Shown: in pieces, positions 1 through 5,046 of the stretch
How positions within the stretch are numbered: the first letter of the stretch is position 1
Layout: every line of letters begins with the position of its first letter
Origin: an uncultured delta proteobacterium
GTDB taxonomy: Bacteria; Myxococcota_A; Polyangia; Polyangiales; Ga0077539
Assembly: GCA_903885885.1 (NCBI GenBank)
Contig: CAISKJ010000165.1
Coordinates: 1 to 5,046 of the forward strand
DNA: 5,046 bases
Reading direction: 5' to 3'
Notes under the pieces: model-generated
Told to the model about the DNA's origin: nothing
Databases searched by the model: none
Seen by the model: the letters and a program-made list of their open reading frames with translations, nothing else
Program-made: the position numbers and the translations under genes

Positions 1-1954
1 CGCCCACGTAGAAGCCCGTCGGCGCGTGGCGCCAGCGGGCCTCGACCGTTCCGTTGAGCGGCGGGACGCGCGACAGCGGCACCCGCGGGAGCTGCCGGTC
101 GGCGCGCGGCGGCGCGGGGTCGGGGCCCTCGCCCCACGCCCACGCCGCGGTGGCCGCGAGCGAGAGGCCGTCGCCGAGCTGCGCGCGCACGGCGCCCTCG
201 ACGCCCGCCACCACCGACGTGTCGCCCGCGTTCACCAGCTGATAGCGCGACCACGAGGCGCCGCACTGGGGCGTCATCGCGGGGCAGTCGGCGGCGGTGC
301 GCAGCGAGCGCGTGATGGCGTCGTCGAGGGTCATCGCGAAGCCCCACGCCTCGGCCGTGAGCCACGGCGTCTGCGCGCGCGCGCCGAGCTCGTAGGTGAC
401 CGCGCGCTCGGGTCCGAGGTTGGGGTTCTCGAACTGAAAGCCGGGGCCCGCCTGCTGCCGCGACGTGAGGTCGTCGAGGTTGGGCGCGCGAAAGCCCTGA
501 TCGACGTTGGCGAAGAGCGAGAGCGCGCCCGCGGGCCGCCACTCGACGCCGACGCGCCCGAGGGCCGCGCCGGTCGCGGCGTCGACGGGCTGCGTGCCGC
601 TCGCGACGTCGCCCGGCGCGAGGGCCTGCGAGCCCGCGAGGCGCCCTCCCGCGCGGAGGCGCAGCGTCTGCCGCCACGCGAGCTCGGCCTCGGCCCACGC
701 GCCGAGCTGCGCGAAGGTGGCGCCCTCGACGTACTGCCCGCGCGAGTACGCGCGGGTGATGTTCACGTCGGTGAAGGTGATCCACGACGCGCTCGCGACG
801 GCGTCGCGGTACACCTCGGCGCCGTAGCGCACGCGCAGGGTGAGGGGGCGCGCGTCGGTGCCCGCGAGGCGCACGCGCGGCGTCGCGGCGCGCAGCGCGA
901 GGCCCAGCGTGTCGACGTCGTCGGTGAAGCCGTTGACCGCGAACGACAGCGGGCGGTCGCGGCGCCGACGCTCGTGCGATCGCTGGTACGAGGCGGTCAC
1001 GTCGACGTCGCGCAGCGCGCCGCTCACGTCGCCGCGGAGGGCCGCGTAGGCGAGGGTGCGAAACTGCTCTTCGAACACCAGGCACTCGCGCTCGGAGCCG
1101 AAGGGCGGCGGGCACTGGTCGGCCCGCGGCGCGTCGAACTGGCGGTACCCGTAGAGGGCGGCCACCGCGTGCAGCTCGGGCCGCAGCCGCGCCACCACGC
1201 GCGCGTCGAAGGTGGCCTCGCGAAAGCCCGTACCGCGCTGCGTGCGCCCGTCGGCTTCGAAGAAGGGTACGCGCGGCGCCCTCCCCGTGGCGGGCTCGAG
1301 CACGGGCCCCGCGGCCATGAGGGGTTGCAGGTCGCGGTAGCCGCCGCCCACGAGCACGGCCACCGCGGGGCCGAGCTGGGCGTCGAGCTCCGCGCGGCCG
1401 CCGAGCTCGCGGTCGGCCGTGCCCGCGCGCCCGCGGAGCGACGGGCGCAGCGTGAGGCCCGGGCGCGCGGGGTCGAGCGTGGGCTCGCGGGGCGCCACCA
1501 GCACCACGCCGCCGAGCGCGTCGGAGCCCCAGCGCACCGAGGCGCTGCCGCGCACCACCTCGAGGCGCTCGACGGTCTGCGCGTCGACGGTGAAGAGGTA
1601 CTGGTTGGGCCCCTGGCGGTACACGCCCGTGTTGAGGCGCACGCCGTCGAACATGAGCAGCACCTGCTGCCCCGTGAGGCCGCGCACGTAGGGCGAGGCC
1701 TGGCCGTGCCCCGTCTGCTGCACGCTGACGCCGGGCGTGTAGCGCAGGGCGTCGGGGGTGCTGCGGGGCGCCCGCTCGTCGAGCTCGCGGCGCGTCACCA
1801 CGGAGCCCGAGCGACCCTCGCGCTCGCCGTCGCGGAGGGGCGCGCGCACGGTGGCGCCGCGCTCGTCGGCGTCGGCCTCGCCGCGCGTCTGCGCGGCGGC
1901 GGAGCGACCCGAGAGTGCCAGCGACAGCACCAGCGGGGCTACGCGCGACCTCAT
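1..1954 (-). CDS. TonB-dependent outer-membrane receptor, 3'-truncated by the window edge
   Basis: This is an outer-membrane gated channel that would import a scarce ligand (siderophore, heme, cobalamin, metal or glycan) using TonB-ExbBD energy. About 651 residues are visible. Residues 1-21 form a signal peptide: MRSR, a hydrophobic run, then a cut after SAAA before Gln22. A weak TonB-box-like stretch (GATVRA) is near 33-38. The plug (about 47-155) carries ELDERAPRSTPDALRYTPGV, YVRGLTGQQVLLMFDGVRLN (89-108), RQGPNQYL (113-120) and VERLEVVRGSASVRWGSDALGG (128-149), all family hallmarks. The barrel follows, with GFRAPN at 487-492, NPNLGPE at 510-516 and YELGAR just after. Two close Cys pairs (281/291 and 557/564) probably close extracellular loops. 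The frame reads GTVEARWRHAPTGFYVG at the window edge, typical of the penultimate strands, so I infer some 60-100 residues are missing. ATG 1954 is the only standard start: there is no ATG, GTG or TTG upstream before the in-frame stop at 2042-2044. No clear Shine-Dalgarno is seen. The family is certain; the substrate is unknown. Confidence 0.95.
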   Translation of the reverse strand, partial: MRSRVAPLVLSLALSGRSAAAQTRGEADADERGATVRAPLRDGEREGRSGSVVTRRELDERAPRSTPDALRYTPGVSVQQTGHGQASPYVRGLTGQQVLLMFDGVRLNTGVYRQGPNQYLFTVDAQTVERLEVVRGSASVRWGSDALGGVVLVAPREPTLDPARPGLTLRPSLRGRAGTADRELGGRAELDAQLGPAVAVLVGGGYRDLQPLMAAGPVLEPATGRAPRVPFFEADGRTQRGTGFREATFDARVVARLRPELHAVAALYGYRQFDAPRADQCPPPFGSERECLVFEEQFRTLAYAALRGDVSGALRDVDVTASYQRSHERRRRDRPLSFAVNGFTDDVDTLGLALRAATPRVRLAGTDARPLTLRVRYGAEVYRDAVASASWITFTDVNITRAYSRGQYVEGATFAQLGAWAEAELAWRQTLRLRAGGRLAGSQALAPGDVASGTQPVDAATGAALGRVGVEWRPAGALSLFANVDQGFRAPNLDDLTSRQQAGPGFQFENPNLGPERAVTYELGARAQTPWLTAEAWGFAMTLDDAITRSLRTAADCPAMTPQCGASWSRYQLVNAGDTSVVAGVEGAVRAQLGDGLSLAATAAWAWGEGPDPAPPRADRQLPRVPLSRVPPLNGTVEARWRHAPTGFYVG

Positions 1955-2087
1955 CGCCGGTGACCGTCGCAGATCGCCGCCCGCGGCGGCATCGGTGGAT
2001 TTACCGAGGGCCGACGCAAGGGCCCGCCGGCCCGGCTGCGATCACGCGGGCAACAAAAGCCCTTGGAAGGTCGCTACGCGCCGCTTC
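1955..2087 (-). promoter_or_regulatory. Inverted-repeat-rich gap and putative leader of the TonB-dependent receptor gene
   Basis: These 133 bases separate the stop of the 608-aa gene from the receptor start. Four inverted repeats are visible: 1976-1990 (6-bp arms gccgcc/ggcggc, 3-base loop), 1992-2007 (tcggt/accga, 6-base spacer), 2020-2033 (gggcc/ggccc, 4-base loop) and 2048-2062 (gggc/gccc around an A/T-richer loop). None is followed on the minus strand by a T-run. I see no Fur-box-like sequence, cobalamin-riboswitch box or clear promoter. The gap may hold a promoter and operator for the receptor, a structured leader, or simply a Rho-dependent end of the upstream gene. Hairpins arise easily at this G+C content, so the regulatory call is tentative. 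Confidence 0.35.
1992..2007. promoter_or_regulatory. Dyad tcggt-N6-accga, candidate operator
   Basis: Perfect 5-bp arms flank ggattt, which makes this one of the few A/T-richer spots in the region. It lies 38 to 53 bases upstream of the receptor ATG. The 16-bp size and position would suit a repressor or activator site, but the sequence matches no operator I recognise and could be chance. Confidence 0.2.
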
Positions 2088-3914
2088 TCACAGCGACCAG
2101 AACGTTGCCCCGCCGTCGTTGCTGCCCGCGAGGGTGAAGTACGGCACCGGGGGAGCGTCGGGCGGGGCGTTCGCCTCCTGCCCTTCGGCGGGGCGCGGCA
2201 GGTGCTGCACGAGGCCGCCCGCGACGATCATCGTCACGCGGTCGCCCGTGGCCACGGCCTCGACGCGGGTGAAGCTCCGCGTCCACTGCGGCGACGGGGC
2301 GGCGAGCGCCACGAGCCCGGCGGGCTCCCACGGCGCCGCGCCGCGCAGGCCCGGTCGCAGCCGCTGACGAAACGCCCGCAGCGCGCCCGCGTTGGCCACC
2401 AGCGCCATGACGCCGTCGCGCACCAGCACCACCGCGCGCACGGCCGCCGCGGGGCCCACCGTCGGCGGCTCGACGGCCAGCGCCACGTCGCCCTCGCGCG
2501 GCCTGAACGAGAACAGAAAGTGCCCCGTGCGGGCCATCGCGGGCATCGTGCCCACGAGCGCGCGGCCCTCGTCGCAGGCGAGGGTCACCTCGCGGTTGCG
2601 GGGCCACAGCACGGCCGTGTGCGACGAGCGAACGCGCGCGCCCTCGACGCGCAGCACCGTCGCGTCTTGCTCTGTGACGAGGGCGAAGTAGCGCACCGCG
2701 CCCGACGCGCAGGTGAGCACGCGGGCGTCGTAGAGGCTCAGGTCGGAGGCGACGCGCGCCGGCCCCTCGACCGTGAGCGCGCGCGTCGCGGCGGGCGCTG
2801 CGGGGGCCGCGGGGGCGGCGGAAACCGCTTCGCGCACGGTGTATTGCTCGAGCGCGCCCGTCGCGACGAGCGGGCGCAGCACGGTGACGCGCCAGGCGTC
2901 GCCGTCGGGCGCCATCACCGCGGCGGTGGCGCTCTCGTCGGAGCCCACGGCCACGGGGGCCGTCCACGCGGGGCGGCCGTCGAGGGCGGTCGCGCGCACG
3001 CGCAGCGAGCCGTAGTCGACCGTGAGGAGGGCCGCGGTCGAGGCGGTGGCGCCCACGTCCCACGCGAAGCGCGAGGGGTCGCCCGCGATGGCGAGGTCGT
3101 CGGGGGCGGCCACGACGCGCGCGTCGACGCCCCCGAGGAGCCACCCGAGGCCCCGGTCGCTGTCGACGCGCAGCACGCCGTCGCGCGCGGCGCCCACGGG
3201 CACGCCGGGGCCTGCGACGGACTCGCGGGCGGGGCCGCCGGGGCGACCGAATTCGAAGCGGTGCGCGGCGCCGTCGACCGTAGAGAACGCCGCGAAGGCC
3301 GAGCCCGAGAGGAGCGTCGGGTGCAGGAGCGACGCGGGCAGCGGGCGCAGCGGCAGCGTGCGCGCCGTCGGCACGAGGCCGAACTGATCGTGGTGCAGGG
3401 GCACCGCGCGCCACCCCTCGCGGGCGCCCTCGGAGAGCGCGCGCACCCGGTCGAAGAGGGCGACGAACTGCCGCGGGAGCACGTCGGAGTCAACGAGGGC
3501 TACGCGCTCGAGCGGGTCGCGCGCGGCCTCTTGCAGGCTGTGGTGGAGCGCGTTGGCGATCGCCACGGTGGCCTCGTTGGCGCTCGCGGTGCGACCGAGG
3601 CGCTCGGCGAGGCGGCCCGCGTAGGGCACGCAGCGGCTGAGCCACGCGGGGTCTTGCGGGGCGGCCACGGCGCGGCGCATCCACGACCCGATGGCGTCTT
3701 GCCACACGGCGGGCGTCGGGCCCGCGAGGAGCCACGCCGAGTCGGTGCCGAAGGTGCACGCGGCGAGGTCTTGCGCGAGCTCGGCCACGGGCGCGTCGCG
3801 ACGCACCACCGAGCGCTCGTAGTTGCCATAGCCGCGCGCGGCCGCGACGCCCACGGCGACCAGCACGAAGAACACCCACGAGCTACGCGACGGACGCGCG
3901 ACGAACAGCGCCAT
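2088..3914 (-). CDS. Membrane-anchored or secreted beta-propeller-like protein with a C-terminal Asp-box, 608 aa
   Basis: Function is unknown; I recognise the fold class only. Residues 7-10 (RPSR) precede a hydrophobic segment at about 12-26 ending VAAARG, so the protein is exported and either anchored in the inner membrane or cleaved. Residues 40-165 look mainly helical. From about 175 to the end the sequence alternates short beta-strand-like runs with Gly/Asp turns, as in sialidase or WD40-like propellers. A perfect Asp-box (Ser598-Asn-Asp600-Gly-Gly602-Ala-Thr604-Phe605) stands 11 residues from the end. The only four cysteines (53, 95, 402, 447) suggest two disulfides, fitting an extracytoplasmic site. 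An Ala/Pro linker (AAPAAPAAPAA) lies at 366-376. No sialidase catalytic set (Arg triad, FRIP motif) is evident, so a structural or binding role is more likely than an enzyme. ATG 3914 is secure: an in-frame TGA lies three codons upstream and GGTGA sits 6 bases before the ATG. It appears paralogous to the gene just upstream. Confidence 0.88.
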   Translation of the reverse strand: MALFVARPSRSSWVFFVLVAVGVAAARGYGNYERSVVRRDAPVAELAQDLAACTFGTDSAWLLAGPTPAVWQDAIGSWMRRAVAAPQDPAWLSRCVPYAGRLAERLGRTASANEATVAIANALHHSLQEAARDPLERVALVDSDVLPRQFVALFDRVRALSEGAREGWRAVPLHHDQFGLVPTARTLPLRPLPASLLHPTLLSGSAFAAFSTVDGAAHRFEFGRPGGPARESVAGPGVPVGAARDGVLRVDSDRGLGWLLGGVDARVVAAPDDLAIAGDPSRFAWDVGATASTAALLTVDYGSLRVRATALDGRPAWTAPVAVGSDESATAAVMAPDGDAWRVTVLRPLVATGALEQYTVREAVSAAPAAPAAPAATRALTVEGPARVASDLSLYDARVLTCASGAVRYFALVTEQDATVLRVEGARVRSSHTAVLWPRNREVTLACDEGRALVGTMPAMARTGHFLFSFRPREGDVALAVEPPTVGPAAAVRAVVLVRDGVMALVANAGALRAFRQRLRPGLRGAAPWEPAGLVALAAPSPQWTRSFTRVEAVATGDRVTMIVAGGLVQHLPRPAEGQEANAPPDAPPVPYFTLAGSNDGGATFWSL

Positions 3915-3986
3915 GAAGAGTCACCGACCCTACCACCACTGCGGCCCCGCCGACACCCGCCGTCGGGCCCTCACCGTTTGCGCTTG
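3915..3986. other. 72-base intergenic gap between the two propeller genes
   Basis: The gap holds the ribosome site of the downstream gene and one imperfect GC-rich hairpin (3943-3969). On the minus strand the outer arms GGCCC and GGGCC pair, and GAC pairs with GTC inside a 4-base bulge. No T-run follows, so it is not a convincing intrinsic terminator, and no -35/-10 promoter is recognisable. Short spacing and shared orientation favour co-transcription of the two genes, possibly with the hairpin acting on relative expression. That is inference. Confidence 0.45.
3921..3925 (-). promoter_or_regulatory. Shine-Dalgarno site of the 608-aa protein gene
   Basis: On the minus strand GGTGA lies 6 bases before ATG 3914 and pairs with the anti-Shine-Dalgarno end of 16S rRNA. 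Its TGA is also an in-frame stop for the gene (3921-3923), so the site both supports this start and excludes a longer N-terminus. Confidence 0.6.
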
Positions 3987-5046
3987 TTACAAGCCCCGCC
4001 ACGTGGCGCCGTCGTCGGTCGAGAGGGCCGCGCGAAGCTCCGTCGCGGTGCTCACCACGAGGAGGGTGCGCGCCCCGTCGGTGTAGAGCTCGGCGCCGAG
4101 CACGGTGCTCCCCGGCTCGTCGAGGGCGGCGTCGAAGACCACCCGCTCGGGCTCCCACCCCGAGGCCCCGCGCGGGAGCCGCGCCACCGCCACGATCGTG
4201 CCCGCGGCGCGCGCTGCGACGACGGTGCCCGAGCCCGTGAGGGCGACGCCGAGGGGCCACTCGGGGTGCGCGCGCCGCTCGCCGCGGGGGTTGGCGGTGT
4301 GCCACTGCGCGAGCACGCCCGGCTGCGTCGAGGGGAGCATCGGCAGGGCCTCGCAGCGCGGCGCGCCCGCCTCGTCGAGGGCGCAGCGCCACAGGGGGCT
4401 CGCCCGCGGACGCTCGTGCCCGTACGCGATGGCCCCGTGGCTGCCGCATCGCACGGTGAGCGACTCGTCGAAGCGCCGCTCGCCGCGCCGCGCGATGCGC
4501 CCCGCGTCGAGGAGCGTCGCGCCGCGCACCACGCCCGCGCGCCACACGTCGCTCGAAGCCGCGAAGAGCCACGTGGCGTTGGGCGCCGCGCAGAACGTGA
4601 GCCCCGGACGGCGCCCGCGCAGCGTCCACGCGCCCTCCTCGACGGGCACCTCGCGCACCGCCGCGCGCGCGCCCCCCGACGCTCGCACGAGGCGCACGTC
4701 GACGTCGCCGGCGCCCCCGACGTGCTCGGTGTAGGCCGCCACCACGCCCGCGCCGTCGGCGGCCACGGCGACCTCCTCGTCGACGGGCTGCGCGCCCTCG
4801 TCGCGGGGCCCGTGGGCGAGGCGCGCCGCGGTGGCCTCTTCGTGCGAGCCCGCGAGGGGCAGGCGCGCGAGCACGGGGCTGTTGCCGCGCACCGACTCGG
4901 CGAGCCACAGAACCCGCGCGCGCGCCACGGCGTCGAGCGACACCACGCGCGGGTCGAGCGTCGAGGGCGGCGCCGCGATGCGACCGCTCCCGGCAGCGCC
5001 GCCGGGCGTGTCGAGGTACACGGGAGAGAGCCCGTCGGGCGATCCC
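3987..5046 (-). CDS. Beta-propeller-like protein with a C-terminal Asp-box, 5'-truncated by the window edge
   Basis: About 352 codons are visible, ending at TAA (3987-3989). The frame is open to the right edge, where it reads GSPDGLSPVYLDTPGG. The first in-window start-like codon is GTG at 5021, but it gives no signal peptide and no domain boundary. The reading before it already looks like propeller sequence, so the true start is probably outside. The protein is built of short hydrophobic beta-like runs separated by Gly/Asp turns, for example DEEVAVAADGAGVVAAYTEH. It ends with a perfect Asp-box, Ser-Thr-Asp-Asp-Gly-Ala-Thr-Trp, 11 residues from the C-terminus. Counted from the GTG, Cys144 and Cys192 match the spacing of Cys402 and Cys447 in the next gene. 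Cys213 and Cys223 form a second close pair. The sequence WEPERVVFDAA resembles WEPAGLVALAA of the neighbour, supporting an old tandem duplication. Extracytoplasmic location is inferred from the cysteines and from the neighbour. Enzymatic function cannot be assigned; automated pipelines might label it an exo-alpha-sialidase on the Asp-box alone. Confidence 0.85.
   Translation of the reverse strand, partial: GSPDGLSPVYLDTPGGAAGSGRIAAPPSTLDPRVVSLDAVARARVLWLAESVRGNSPVLARLPLAGSHEEATAARLAHGPRDEGAQPVDEEVAVAADGAGVVAAYTEHVGGAGDVDVRLVRASGGARAAVREVPVEEGAWTLRGRRPGLTFCAAPNATWLFAASSDVWRAGVVRGATLLDAGRIARRGERRFDESLTVRCGSHGAIAYGHERPRASPLWRCALDEAGAPRCEALPMLPSTQPGVLAQWHTANPRGERRAHPEWPLGVALTGSGTVVAARAAGTIVAVARLPRGASGWEPERVVFDAALDEPGSTVLGAELYTDGARTLLVVSTATELRAALSTDDGATWRGL

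Noticed and set aside
26..1963. 645-codon plus-strand open frame
   Set aside because: It is the exact antisense mirror of the TonB-dependent receptor. Its translation is low-complexity (Arg, Ala, Gly, Glu, His-rich) with no domain, whereas the minus strand gives clear plug and barrel motifs.
2020..2062. Intrinsic terminator after the 608-aa gene
   Set aside because: Two short dyads are present but neither is followed by a T-run on the minus strand.
1915..2367. 150-codon plus-strand frame spanning the receptor-propeller gap
   Set aside because: It covers the intergenic gap but runs into coding sequence on both sides in antisense. Composition is Arg/Pro/Ala-rich with no domain or convincing ribosome site.
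2074..3414. 446-codon minus-strand frame inside the 608-aa gene
   Set aside because: It is a frame-shifted shadow, extremely Arg/Ala/Pro-rich, with no plausible fold. The overlapping frame has a membrane segment, Asp-box and normal composition.
3943..3969. Intrinsic terminator between the two propeller genes
   Set aside because: The stem is imperfect, with a 4-base bulge, and no T-run follows on the transcribed strand.
4105..4734. 209-codon plus-strand frame
   Set aside because: It is antisense to the partial propeller gene, with Arg/Ser/Pro-rich low-complexity sequence and no recognisable motif.
3883..4908. 341-codon minus-strand frame over the partial propeller gene
   Set aside because: It has an Arg-rich, unstructured translation and overlaps both neighbouring genes. 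The alternative frame carries the Asp-box and propeller-like strands.
5019..5021. GTG as the true start of the partial propeller gene
   Set aside because: No signal peptide follows, and the frame stays open to the window edge with propeller-like sequence before it. A start outside the window is more likely.
2088..5046. True sialidases (neuraminidases) encoded by the two propeller genes
   Set aside because: Each has only one clear Asp-box, and I see no catalytic Arg/Asp/Tyr arrangement or FRIP motif. Asp-boxes occur in many non-sialidase propellers.

Overview
The window is very G+C-rich (roughly three quarters by eye) with G or C at almost every third codon position. It has three long genes, all on the minus strand, and no recognisable mobile, phage, tRNA, rRNA or CRISPR element. 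The composition, the long proteins rich in Ala, Arg, Pro, Val and Gly, and a large outer-membrane receptor beside secreted beta-propeller proteins suggest a Gram-negative bacterium of the myxobacterial type (Polyangiales or relatives). That assignment is inference from composition and gene style, not from a marker gene.

In transcription order (right to left): (1) 5046 to 3987 holds the C-terminal part of a beta-propeller-like protein that ends in a sialidase-type Asp-box; its 5' end lies outside the window. (2) After a 72-base gap, 3914 to 2088 holds a complete 608-residue protein with an N-terminal membrane anchor or signal peptide. It has a helical section, a long beta-propeller-like region, and the same kind of Asp-box exactly at its C-terminus. 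(3) After a 133-base gap rich in inverted repeats, 1954 to 1 (running off the window) holds a TonB-dependent outer-membrane receptor. It has a signal peptide, a full plug domain and most of the beta-barrel, and lacks only its last strands.

The first two proteins look like diverged tandem paralogs. Both end 11 residues after the first Ser of the Asp-box, both carry a Cys pair about 45 to 48 residues apart, and the second Cys lies 140 to 150 residues before the Asp-box. A plausible but unproven reading is that this is a cell-envelope locus: two exported propeller proteins of unknown function followed by a receptor that takes up an unknown ligand with TonB/ExbBD energy. No TonB, ExbB, ExbD, ABC transporter or regulator gene is in the window.

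The long open frames on the plus strand, including a 645-codon frame mirroring the receptor, are antisense shadows caused by the high G+C content.
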